From contig JANQFG010000023.1 of the NCBI GenBank assembly GCA_028277985.1, forward strand, positions 26,868 through 90,867: 64,000 bases of DNA, read 5' to 3'. Origin of the DNA: a bacterium. Lineage in GTDB: Bacteria > Desulfobacterota > DSWW01. Shown one piece after another: positions 35,599 to 43,659 of the stretch. How positions within the stretch are numbered: the stretch's first letter is position 1; each line of letters begins with the position of its first letter. Under the pieces are notes generated by a model that was not told the origin of the DNA, searched no databases, and saw only the letters and a program-made list of their open reading frames with translations. A program made the position numbers and the translations under genes.

Positions 35599-36453
35599 AT
35601 GATGGGGAAGGTCTTCACATTACTCGAACGGCATTGGTACTCGGCACTCTTCCTGGTGCTGCTGGGCGGTGCTGTTGCCATGCTGTTTTCCCGCGCGGAT
35701 AGGCAGACCGAATCCCACTCCCTCCAGCGAGGCCTGCTCGAGCTCTCCGGGCCCTTCCAGAAAGGCATGACCCGGGGTGCCGGCTTCTTCGAAGGCCTCT
35801 GGCAGCACTACCTGCATCTCGTCGATCTCGAAGAGGAGAACCGCCTGCTGCGCGAAATCATAGAGGAGATGCAGCAGGAGAGAGTCCAACTCCTGGAATT
35901 CCGCGGAGAGAACGATCGTCTGCGCTCGTTGCTCGGATTCAAGCAGGGATTCCAGAAGCCTCTGCTTCCGGCTGAAATCATCGCGAAAGACCTGAGCGGC
36001 TGGTTCCAGACAGCCGTGATCGACCGGGGAACAAGGGACGGGATCGAGGAAGGCATGGCTGTCGTCTCGGTGCAGGGCATCGTGGGACAGGTCATGGAGA
36101 GTTCGAAGAGCTTCTCCCGGGTATTGCTGATCACGGATCCGAACAACTCGGTGGCGGCGCTGGTCCAGCGATCACGGGCACGGGGCGTGGTGGTGGGCAA
36201 CGGACATCAGCTTTGCCGCCTCAAGTACCTGCATCGTTCCGAGGACGTGCTGCCCGGCGACCTGGTGCTCGCCTCCGGGCTGGACGGGGTATATCCGAAG
36301 GGCGTTCTCATCGGTACGATCATCAAGGCGGAGACACGAGATCCGGAGCTCTTCCAGCGGGTGGCCGTCCAGCCGTCCGTGGACTTCCGCAGGCTCGAGG
36401 AGGTCCTGGTTCTCTGTGAGAAGCGGGCCCCGGAGGAAGGGGGCGCGCCGTGA
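35599..36453 (+). CDS. mreC: rod-shape-determining protein MreC
   Basis: A 284-residue bitopic protein with one N-terminal helix (about 14-29), a coiled coil (about 70-113; LEEENRLLREIIEEMQQERV) and the periplasmic MreC beta domain (RGTRDGIEEGMAVVSVQGIVGQV, ITDPNNSVAALVQRSRARGVVVG). An in-frame ATG one codon downstream is an alternative start. The stop overlaps the mreD GTG (GTGA). Confidence 0.95.
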   Translation: MMGKVFTLLERHWYSALFLVLLGGAVAMLFSRADRQTESHSLQRGLLELSGPFQKGMTRGAGFFEGLWQHYLHLVDLEEENRLLREIIEEMQQERVQLLEFRGENDRLRSLLGFKQGFQKPLLPAEIIAKDLSGWFQTAVIDRGTRDGIEEGMAVVSVQGIVGQVMESSKSFSRVLLITDPNNSVAALVQRSRARGVVVGNGHQLCRLKYLHRSEDVLPGDLVLASGLDGVYPKGVLIGTIIKAETRDPELFQRVAVQPSVDFRRLEEVLVLCEKRAPEEGGAP

Positions 36454-36968
36454 ATTATCTGATCGTCCTCCTCCTCGGCACGCTGGGGGCTCTGCTCCAG
36501 AGTACGCTGCTTCGAGCCCTCTTCCCTCAGAGTTTCGTCCCGGACATCCTCCTCCTGCTCGTTCTTTACGGAAGCCTGCTCTTCCCGTGGGGCAAGGGCC
36601 TTCTTCTGTCCTTTACGCTGGGACTGCTCTCCGATCTGTTTTCCGGGGCTCCGGACGGAATGAACGCCCTGTTTTCGATCACCCTGTTCGTCATGAGCAA
36701 GGCGATCCAGGCGCGCGTCTTCATGAAGGGCTTCCGTGCGATCTGGGGACTCACCATTCTTGCCTTTGCGCTCAAGGTCCCCTATTACGCCCTCCTGTCG
36801 ATCCTGTTCGGGCTCCGCTTTCCCACGGCTGCGGATGCGGTGCTCATCTGGGTGGGAGAGTTCGTCTCCAGCCTGTTCCTGATGCCGGTGCTCTTCTACG
36901 TCGTTTCGAAGGCCCTGGGGCTCCAGGGCGGATGGTTTCTGCAGCACCAGAAATCGAGTCCCGCATGA
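36450..36968 (+). CDS. mreD: rod-shape-determining membrane protein MreD
   Basis: A 172-residue polytopic protein with about five or six helices; the LPQSFVPDILLLLVLYGSLL and GLLSDLFSGAPDGMNALF segments fit MreD. GTG start overlaps the mreC stop; its own stop overlaps the mrdA ATG (ATGA), so translation of the three is coupled. Confidence 0.93.
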   Translation: MNYLIVLLLGTLGALLQSTLLRALFPQSFVPDILLLLVLYGSLLFPWGKGLLLSFTLGLLSDLFSGAPDGMNALFSITLFVMSKAIQARVFMKGFRAIWGLTILAFALKVPYYALLSILFGLRFPTAADAVLIWVGEFVSSLFLMPVLFYVVSKALGLQGGWFLQHQKSSPA

Positions 36969-38830
36969 AAAGACTTCGCACCTACCCTACCATGGTGGAC
37001 CACAGGCGATCCTTCCTCGCCTGCAGCTTCTGTTTCGTCGCCGCTTTCTCGATCCTCCTCACCCGACTCGTCTACTTCCAGCTCTGGAAGGGGGAATCCT
37101 TCCGGAATCTCTCGGAGAACAACCGGATTCGAGTGACCGAAATCCACGCGCCCCGGGGCAGGATCCTGGACGCGACCCACGAGATCCTGGTGGACAACCG
37201 CCCCTGCTTCGACGTAACGGTGATCCCCGAGGAGGTGCAGGACTACGCGTCTCTGGAAGCAACCCTGTCGAGCCTTTCTCCGCTGCCTCCCGAGGTTCTT
37301 CAACAAAAACTTGCCTCGATCCGAAAGGGGGTCCCCTTCCGCTCCTATGTTCTCTGGAAGGACGCATCCTGGGACACGGTCGCCTACCTGGAGGCGAACC
37401 GCCTCCGCACGCCCGGCGTCATGATCCAGGTCACCCAAGCCAGGGACTATCTGGTGAGGGATCTCTTTGCGCACTCCATAGGCTACATGGGCGAGATCAA
37501 CCCGAGGGAGCTCAAGCGGGCCCGCAGACGCGACTACCGAATCGGCGACTGGATCGGCAAGGTCGGCATCGAGAAGTACTGGGAAGCGCAGCTACGGGGA
37601 AAGAAGGGCGGACTCCAGGTGGAGGCGGACGCGAGGGGCCGGCAGATCTCTCTGGTGAAGCGCAAGGAGCCGCTCCCGGGCAAAAACCTGGTCCTGAGCC
37701 TGGAACGCAGGCTGCAGCAGAGGGCACGGCAAGCCTTTGGGGACGCCACCGGAGTCGCCATTGCCGCGGATCCGAGAGACGGCCAGGTTCTGTGCTATCT
37801 GAATCTGCCCACTTTCGACCCGAACAGTTTTGTCGGGGGCATATCCAGGGACGAGTGGGACTCCCTCCGGATGAATCCCTACCATCCTCTCACGGACAGG
37901 GCCATCCAGGGACTCTATCCGCCGGGAAGCATCTTCAAGATCGTGCTCGCCGTCGCCGCCCTGGAAGAAGGGGTCATCACTCCTCAGGAGAAGATCTTCT
38001 GCAGCGGAAAGCATCGTCTCGGCACCCGGGACTTTCGTTGCTGGAGGAAGGTCGGACACGGGTCGGTGGATCTCCATCAGGCGCTCGTACAATCCTGCGA
38101 TGTCTATTTCTACCAGGTCGGGCAACGGATGGGCATCGGCCGCATCGGGGATTACGCGAGACGGTTCGGCCTGGGGCAGAAGACCGGGATCGGGCTGGAC
38201 GGGGAGAAAACGGGGCTGGTGCCTTCCCCCGAGTGGAAGCGCAAACGTTTCAAGGAACCCTGGTATGAAGGAGAGACGCTCGTCGTCTCGATCGGTCAGG
38301 GCGCCCTGCTGGTCACACCGATCCAGGTAGTGAGGCTGCTGTCTGCCGTGACGAACGGGGGCACCCTGTTCACACCGAGGCTCGTCCAGAAGGTGGAGTC
38401 CACGGACGGCAAGGTGTTTCTCGAGGGCGCGTCCCCCGGCACCGCCTCGGTCCGGTTTTCGAATAGAACGGGCGCACTCGTCAGCAACGCGCTACGGGAC
38501 GTTGTCGCCTCGGAAAAGGGAACGGGGAAGCTGGCGAGAATGGAGACGGTTGCCGTGGCCGGCAAAACCGGTACGGCGCAAGTCGTCCGGCTGGACGATC
38601 AGAGGGACCCCGCGGATGAGATTCCCCGCAAAGAGCGGGACCATGCCTGGTTCGCCTGCTATGCTCCCGCGGAAACCCCGGAGGTGGTCGTCGTCGTTCT
38701 GGTCGAGCACGGCGGACACGGCGGAGAAACCGCCGCGCCCATCGCCCGGGCGATCCTGGATGAATATTTTCGATCGCCCCGACCAGCGAAGTCTTTGGCC
38801 ACATCTCCCGTCATGGAAGCGGAAGGCTGA
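36965..38830 (+). CDS. mrdA: penicillin-binding protein 2 (elongasome transpeptidase)
   Basis: A 621-residue class B PBP that crosslinks peptidoglycan during elongation. N-terminal membrane helix about 17-37; pedestal domain with HAPRGRILDATHEILVDNRP; active-site SxxK in PPGSIFK, second motif SCD (usually SxN), and KTGTAQV. ATG 36965 overlaps the mreD stop and gives a normal length; the frame is open further upstream only through mreD antiparallel-type noise. RodA, its glycosyltransferase partner, begins 5 bases downstream. Confidence 0.96.
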   Translation: MKRLRTYPTMVDHRRSFLACSFCFVAAFSILLTRLVYFQLWKGESFRNLSENNRIRVTEIHAPRGRILDATHEILVDNRPCFDVTVIPEEVQDYASLEATLSSLSPLPPEVLQQKLASIRKGVPFRSYVLWKDASWDTVAYLEANRLRTPGVMIQVTQARDYLVRDLFAHSIGYMGEINPRELKRARRRDYRIGDWIGKVGIEKYWEAQLRGKKGGLQVEADARGRQISLVKRKEPLPGKNLVLSLERRLQQRARQAFGDATGVAIAADPRDGQVLCYLNLPTFDPNSFVGGISRDEWDSLRMNPYHPLTDRAIQGLYPPGSIFKIVLAVAALEEGVITPQEKIFCSGKHRLGTRDFRCWRKVGHGSVDLHQALVQSCDVYFYQVGQRMGIGRIGDYARRFGLGQKTGIGLDGEKTGLVPSPEWKRKRFKEPWYEGETLVVSIGQGALLVTPIQVVRLLSAVTNGGTLFTPRLVQKVESTDGKVFLEGASPGTASVRFSNRTGALVSNALRDVVASEKGTGKLARMETVAVAGKTGTAQVVRLDDQRDPADEIPRKERDHAWFACYAPAETPEVVVVVLVEHGGHGGETAAPIARAILDEYFRSPRPAKSLATSPVMEAEG

Positions 38831-38835
38831 AGGAG

Positions 38836-39942
38836 ATGGAAAAACTCAAGTCAAGCCGGTTCACCACCTTCGATATAGCCCTCGTAGCTGCTCTCTTCGC
38901 GATCGGCCTGCTCGGGACCCTCACTCTCTACAGTGCCATGCAGGGGAGCGCGCCGGAGGGAGGCATGCAGCCTCATCAGAAGCAGTTGATCTGGTGGGGA
39001 CTCGGATTGATGGGCATGCTCATCGTCATTCTGATCGATTATCGCCACATGGAGCACTATGCGTACGCCATCTACGCATGCTCGCTCCTTCTCCTCGTAT
39101 ACGTCCTGGTCATGGGCCGTACCATTTCCGGGGCCCGACGATGGATCGAACTCGGCCCGGTCTCGTTTCAGCCCTCCGAGTTGATCAAGCTCACCATGAC
39201 CCTGGCCCTGGCAAAGTACTTCCATCATCACGTGAAGCAGGGCCGGTACAACCTGTTCGAGCTGGTCGTTCCTTTTCTGATCTTCGCCGTTCCCTTTGTC
39301 CTCGTCCTGCTCGAACCGGATCTTGGAACCGCCATTGTCCTGGGTCTTCTGTTCTTCTCCATCGTCCTTTTCTTCGGCCTGAGCCAGGGGTCGATCATCG
39401 CCCTGATCATCGGAGGGATTGCGAGTCTGCCCCTTGGATGGCTCAACCTGAAGGACTACCAGAAAGAGCGGGTCATGACCTTTCTGAACCCGTCCGAGGA
39501 TCCGCTGGGGCGGGGATATCACATCATCCAGTCAAAGATCGCGATCGGCTCCGGAGGGATCTGGGGAAAAGGATTCCTGCACGGCACACAGACGCGTCTG
39601 CACTTCCTTCCGGAGCAGCATACGGATTTCATCTTTTCCGCTTTTGCCGAGCAGTGGGGGTTCGCGGGATGTCTTCTTCTTCTGGTGGGCTACCTGCTGG
39701 TGATCTTCTGGGCCTTCAATATCAGCAGCCGCGCAAAGAACACCTTCGGAATGGTCGTGGCCCTCGGCATCACGTTCCTGTTCTTCTGGCACGTGATCAT
39801 CAACATCGGAATGTGCCTCGGCCTGCTGCCGGTGGTCGGGATTCCCCTCCCCCTCTTCAGCTACGGGGGCTCTTTCCTGCTGGTCATGCTCCTGGGGGTG
39901 GGGCTGCTCCTGAACATCTACATACGCAGGTTCATATTCTGA
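38836..39942 (+). CDS. rodA: peptidoglycan glycosyltransferase RodA
   Basis: A 368-residue SEDS-family polytopic glycosyltransferase, partner of PBP2. Signature segments: ISGARRWIELGPVSFQPSELIKL, LLEPDLGTAIVL, HTDFIFSAFAEQWGF and PVVGIPLPLFSYGGSFL. Ten hydrophobic helices are apparent. GGAAGG in the end of mrdA is the likely ribosome site. It is the last gene of the rod-shape operon; a repeat block follows. Confidence 0.95.
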   Translation: MEKLKSSRFTTFDIALVAALFAIGLLGTLTLYSAMQGSAPEGGMQPHQKQLIWWGLGLMGMLIVILIDYRHMEHYAYAIYACSLLLLVYVLVMGRTISGARRWIELGPVSFQPSELIKLTMTLALAKYFHHHVKQGRYNLFELVVPFLIFAVPFVLVLLEPDLGTAIVLGLLFFSIVLFFGLSQGSIIALIIGGIASLPLGWLNLKDYQKERVMTFLNPSEDPLGRGYHIIQSKIAIGSGGIWGKGFLHGTQTRLHFLPEQHTDFIFSAFAEQWGFAGCLLLLVGYLLVIFWAFNISSRAKNTFGMVVALGITFLFFWHVIINIGMCLGLLPVVGIPLPLFSYGGSFLLVMLLGVGLLLNIYIRRFIF

Positions 39943-39997
39943 GTGCTGTCCCTCTTCGAAATTCGATCTGCTTGGGCTCCGTCGCCCCCCCTCGTTC

Positions 39998-40080
39998 AGT
40001 GGCAAGTGGCGAGTGGCGGGTGGCGTTCGAGCCCGAGCCCGTTCTGTTCGTCGCCAGAGGGGCCTCCGTAGTCGCGAGGG
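39998..40080. repeat. degenerate GAGTGGC composite repeat between rodA and trxA
   Basis: The gap between convergent rodA and trxA contains a GTGGCAAGTGGCGAGTGGCGGGTGG-type run, including GTGGCGGGTGGC (40013-40024), then GAGCCCGT (40035-40042), then CTCCGTAGTCG (40064-40074). The same three words in the same order occur at 23660-23812. No gene is present in 39943-40118. Confidence 0.65.
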
Positions 40081-40118
40081 CCCTCAAGAATTGTATAGGT
40101 TCTGCGGGCGGGGCAGGA

Positions 40119-40445
40119 TCAGACGGCCTTCTCGAGCAGGCTCACCACCTGTGCCTTGGGGACAGCCCCTATGACCTGGTCGACGAGTTCACCGTTCTTG
40201 AAGAGCAGAAGGGCCGGAATCCCCCGAACGCCGTACCGTGCCGGCGTGCCGGGGTTGTCGTCCACGTTCATCTTCGCCACCCTTGCCCGATCCTTGTACT
40301 CTTCGGCGATCTCCTCTACGATTGGACCTATCACCCGGCAGGGCCCGCACCAGGCCGCCCAGAAATCGACCAGCGCAGGCAGAGGGGACTGGAGAATCTC
40401 CTGCTCGAAGTTGGCATCCGTGACTTCCGATACATGTTCCGACAT
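40119..40445 (-). CDS. trxA: thioredoxin
   Basis: A 108-residue thioredoxin with the redox motif WCGPC (32-36) in [14 protein letters not shown], the cis-proline segment [12 protein letters not shown], and normal length. It is a cytoplasmic dithiol carrier. It has its own consensus promoter and is divergent from gmhA. Confidence 0.97.
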   Translation of the reverse strand: MSEHVSEVTDANFEQEILQSPLPALVDFWAAWCGPCRVIGPIVEEIAEEYKDRARVAKMNVDDNPGTPARYGVRGIPALLLFKNGELVDQVIGAVPKAQVVSLLEKAV

Positions 40446-40494
40446 GGGGGCCTCCTTTTTCTTCCTAAAGGCTTTGGCGCATCACCTGGGGGCC

Positions 40495-40523
40495 ATTTAA
40501 GGAAATGAGCCGACGATTGTCAA
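40495..40523 (-). promoter_or_regulatory. promoter of trxA
   Basis: Perfect TTGACA on the minus strand (40523-40518), 17-base spacer, TTAAAT (40500-40495); the trxA ATG is 50 bases downstream. Confidence 0.8.
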
Positions 40524-40590
40524 CGGGAAAGGCAGACGACTCGCAAGACGGCCCTACGGTCCTCGTTGTGTGACGGAAAGGAATGAATTC

Positions 40591-41226
40591 ATGGCGGCCA
40601 AGGAGCAGGAAGCGTCTCTCGAGAGAATTCGATCGAGCGTCCGAGAATCGCTCAGAACCCAGGAGAGCTTTTTCGAGGAGTACCTGGAAGGCCTGATCGA
40701 GGCCTTCGAAGAGGTCGTGCGCGTCTTCCGAGACGGGGGAAAACTCTTGATCATCGGCAACGGGGGCAGCGCAGCGGACGCACAGCACCTGGCGGCCGAA
40801 TTCGTGAACCGCTACCGGGTCGATCGGCCTCCCCTTGCAGCGATCGCACTCACGACCGACACCTCCAATCTGACTTCCATTGGAAACGATTCCGATTTCC
40901 GCCACGTTTTCTCACGCCAGATCGAAGCCCTGGGCAAGCCTGAAGATCTCGTTCTGGCCGTCACTACGAGCGGCAACTCCGGCAATGTGCTGGAAGGGAT
41001 CCTGAAGGCAAAGGCGATGGGCATTCGGACACTGGCCCTGACCGGAGGAAGCGGGGGACGTGCAAAAGAGATGGCCGACCAGTCGATCTGTGTATCCGTC
41101 TCCCACGAGACCCCCCGCGTTCAGGAAACCTTCCTCCTCGTGGAACACCTGATGTGTGAATATGTCGAATCGGCCCTTTTCCCGTCCCTGTCCACTCCGG
41201 AGCAAGCAGGCGAGAAGAAGAGATGA
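40591..41226 (+). CDS. gmhA: SIS-domain phosphoheptose isomerase
   Basis: A 211-residue SIS-domain isomerase, probably converting sedoheptulose 7-phosphate to D-glycero-D-manno-heptose 7-phosphate for LPS core. Signature IGNGGSAADAQHLAAEFVNRY, then TSNLTSIGNDSDF and VTTSGNSGNVL. ATG 40591 has GGAAAGGA 8 bases upstream and is preferred over an in-frame GTG at 40570. The stop overlaps the next gene's ATG. Confidence 0.9.
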   Translation: MAAKEQEASLERIRSSVRESLRTQESFFEEYLEGLIEAFEEVVRVFRDGGKLLIIGNGGSAADAQHLAAEFVNRYRVDRPPLAAIALTTDTSNLTSIGNDSDFRHVFSRQIEALGKPEDLVLAVTTSGNSGNVLEGILKAKAMGIRTLALTGGSGGRAKEMADQSICVSVSHETPRVQETFLLVEHLMCEYVESALFPSLSTPEQAGEKKR

Positions 41227-42191
41227 GCGAGAAGAAAACGGATTCGTCGAAACTGAGAACCCTTTCCCTCAAGGACCGATTCTCGAAAGTATCGGTCGAG
41301 GAGTTCGCCTCTTCCCTTGCACCCGGGATGCAGGTTCAGGATTTCCTCGACGCCCTGCCCGGGATCCTGGCCGGCCGGGACCTCCGGGAAGTGGCGGAAC
41401 GGATCGCCAGGGCGGCCGAACAAGGCAGGGAAGTCATCGTCGGAATGGGCGCACACGTGATCAAGGTCGGGCTCGCCCCCGTGCTGATCTCATGGATGGA
41501 ACGGGGCATCATCACGGGGCTCGTCATGAACGGCGCCGGGGTCATCCACGATACGGAGATCGCCCTTTGGGGCAAGACCTCCGAGGACGTGGGCCCTGCC
41601 CTCGACCAAGGGATGTTCGGCGTTGCCGAGGAGGCCGCCGAGATCATCCTCAAGGCCCTGTCCGAGGGAACCGTGCAGGGCAAAGGCTTCGGAGAGTCCG
41701 TAGCCCAGCGCCTTGCGGAAAGAGAGCCCCCCTATTCCGACCTGAGCCTCCTGTGCCAGGCACACCGCAGAAACCTTCCGGTGACGGTCCACGTCGCCAT
41801 CGGGACGGACATCATCCACATGCACCCGGGCGCGGACGGCGCCAGCATCGGTGAGGCTTCCCTGCGGGATTTTCATCTGCTCGTCTCCCGCGTCGCGCGC
41901 CTGGAAGGAGGCGCATACCTGAATATCGGTTCGGCGGTGGTCCTGCCCGAGGTCTTCATGAAGGCCCTGAACCTGGCCCGTAACCAGGGCCACTCGGTCG
42001 AGGCGTTCACCACCGTGGACATGGACTTCATCAAGCACTACCGCCCTTCGGTCAACGTGGTCGACAGGCCCGTCCGTATGGGGGGCCGGGGTTACCAGCT
42101 CATCGGACACCATGAATTGAACCTCCCTCTCCTCGCGGTGGCCGTGCTCGAAAGGCTCGCCCCCCGTCCCGAAGAGTCCGAAGCGCCATGA
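41223..42191 (+). CDS. conserved protein, possibly deoxyhypusine-synthase-like
   Basis: A 322-residue soluble protein with strongly conserved-looking blocks: GMGAHVIKVGLAPVLI, LVMNGAGVIHDTEIALWGKTSEDVG, VHVAIGTDIIHMHPG, YLNIGSAVVLPEVFMKALNLARN and GGRGYQLIGHHELNLPLLA. I recall similar proteins being placed in the NAD-binding deoxyhypusine synthase superfamily, but bacteria of this type lack eIF5A, so that reaction is unlikely. It overlaps both gmhA upstream and the endonuclease III homologue downstream (ATGA), so it is tightly co-translated. The function is unknown. Confidence 0.5.
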   Translation: MSEKKTDSSKLRTLSLKDRFSKVSVEEFASSLAPGMQVQDFLDALPGILAGRDLREVAERIARAAEQGREVIVGMGAHVIKVGLAPVLISWMERGIITGLVMNGAGVIHDTEIALWGKTSEDVGPALDQGMFGVAEEAAEIILKALSEGTVQGKGFGESVAQRLAEREPPYSDLSLLCQAHRRNLPVTVHVAIGTDIIHMHPGADGASIGEASLRDFHLLVSRVARLEGGAYLNIGSAVVLPEVFMKALNLARNQGHSVEAFTTVDMDFIKHYRPSVNVVDRPVRMGGRGYQLIGHHELNLPLLAVAVLERLAPRPEESEAP

Positions 42192-42823
42192 GCGACAGGC
42201 TGCTCGACATCTATCGGATCCTCTTCGATCATTACGGACCCAGAGAGTGGTGGCCTGCCGATACCGCCTTCGAGGTCGTGGTGGGCACCATCCTCACCCA
42301 GAACACGGCCTGGAAGAACGTGGAACAGGCGATCGCGAACCTGAAGAGCCTCGGACCGTTGACACCGGAAGCCCTCATACAGCTCCCCGAGGCTGCCCTG
42401 TCCGAGACGATTCGGCCGGCCGGCTACTACCGGCAGAAGGGGAAGAGGCTCAGGAACTTCCTCGGTATGCTCTTTGACAGGTTCGACGGCCGGCTGGACG
42501 CTCTGTTCGAACTTCCGACAGAAGCGTTGCGAGAGGAGTTGCTCTCCCTCTCAGGCATCGGCCCGGAGACAGCGGACAGCATCCTTCTCTATGCAGCGGG
42601 GAGACCCGTCTTCGTCATCGACACCTACACCATACGCGTTCTGACCCGGCACGAGCTGCTTCCGGAGGAAACGTTCTATGCCGAGGTCCAGCAGTGGATC
42701 ACGGACCACCTGCCGGAGGACGTCTCACTCTTCAAGGAATTCCACGCGCTTCTGGTAGACGTGGGCAAGGATTTCTGTAGTCCCCGACCCAAATGCCAGG
42801 GTTGTCCCCTGGAGGGATTCTGA
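42188..42823 (+). CDS. endonuclease III / HhH-GPD family DNA glycosylase
   Basis: A 211-residue base-excision repair glycosylase. The opening LFDHYGPREWWPA and TILTQNTAWKNVEQAI belong to the HhH-GPD branch near MIG/EndoIII; the helix-hairpin-helix is LLSLSGIGPETADSILLYA with the catalytic Asp in FVIDTYTIRV. The C-terminal Fe-S loop is incomplete: Cys197, Cys203 and Cys206 are present, but the fourth Cys (position 212 by CX5C) coincides with the UGA stop. It overlaps its neighbours on both sides (ATGA, TGATG). Confidence 0.85.
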   Translation: MSDRLLDIYRILFDHYGPREWWPADTAFEVVVGTILTQNTAWKNVEQAIANLKSLGPLTPEALIQLPEAALSETIRPAGYYRQKGKRLRNFLGMLFDRFDGRLDALFELPTEALREELLSLSGIGPETADSILLYAAGRPVFVIDTYTIRVLTRHELLPEETFYAEVQQWITDHLPEDVSLFKEFHALLVDVGKDFCSPRPKCQGCPLEGF

Positions 42824-43659
42824 TGGTCCGAAACGATCCGGCCCCGACGATCATAACGTTGACGACGGATTTCGGAGGCGGAGATGCCTATGTCGGGTCG
42901 ATGAAGGGCGTGATCCTGTCGATCCTTCCGATCGCAAGGATCGTGGACATCTCGCACGAGCTGCCCGCCCACCAGACCCTTCCTGCGGCATTGATTCTTC
43001 GGGAAGCATGCCCGAGATTTCCTCCCGGGACCATCCACGTGGCCGTCGTGGATCCCGGGGTGGGAGGCCGTAGAGCCCCCCTGCTGCTCAAGATCGACGA
43101 CCGGTTCTACGTGGGGCCGGACAATGGTCTCTTCGGTCTGCTCATGGAGGACCTGCCGTTGCAGGGCGCCTGGAAACTGGAGAATCCTGAGCATTTCCTG
43201 CACCCGGTCAGCAACACCTTTCACGGCAGGGACATCTTCGCTCCGGTCGCGGCCCGTCTCGCCGCAGGCACGCCGCCGGAAGCGTTCGGACCCATGGCGT
43301 CCGAACCGTCGGGGATGTCGCTGCCTGAATATCAGGAGGAGCCGGAAATACTGACAGGTGAGGTCATCTGGATCGACCGATTCGGCAACTGTATTACGAA
43401 TCTGAGCGACAGGGTCGTCTCTCGATGGTCGCAGGGCGCTCCCTTCACCATCCGTGCAGCATCCAAGAGGATCTCGAAAATGTCCACAACGTATGAGTCG
43501 ATCCCCGAGGGAGAAGCCCTGTCCATCATCAACAGTATGGGGTACCTGGAAGTCGCCTGTAACCAGGCCCGTGCGGACCGTGCCTTGGGCCTGCGGGTAG
43601 GTGACACCGTGGTTCTCGAAAGGACCGGCGAAAGAGACAAGCAAGGCGAATGCCCATGA
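42823..43659 (+). CDS. S-adenosylmethionine hydrolase (adenosine-forming), DUF62 family
   Basis: A 278-residue enzyme of the SAM hydroxide adenosyltransferase/fluorinase family, cleaving SAM to adenosine and methionine. Signature LTTDFGGGDAYVGSMKG (metal/ribose Asp), ISHELPAHQ, VVDPGVGG, DNGLFGL and the C-terminal IDRFGNCITNL. The ATG overlaps the glycosylase stop, with GGAGGG upstream. The physiological role of this housekeeping-type family is unresolved. Confidence 0.9.
   Translation: MVRNDPAPTIITLTTDFGGGDAYVGSMKGVILSILPIARIVDISHELPAHQTLPAALILREACPRFPPGTIHVAVVDPGVGGRRAPLLLKIDDRFYVGPDNGLFGLLMEDLPLQGAWKLENPEHFLHPVSNTFHGRDIFAPVAARLAAGTPPEAFGPMASEPSGMSLPEYQEEPEILTGEVIWIDRFGNCITNLSDRVVSRWSQGAPFTIRAASKRISKMSTTYESIPEGEALSIINSMGYLEVACNQARADRALGLRVGDTVVLERTGERDKQGECP

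Noticed and set aside
38502..40508. 668-codon plus-strand frame across mrdA, rodA and trxA
   Set aside because: It overlaps three clear genes in another phase; the product is Arg/Pro/Ser-rich and runs through an intergenic repeat.
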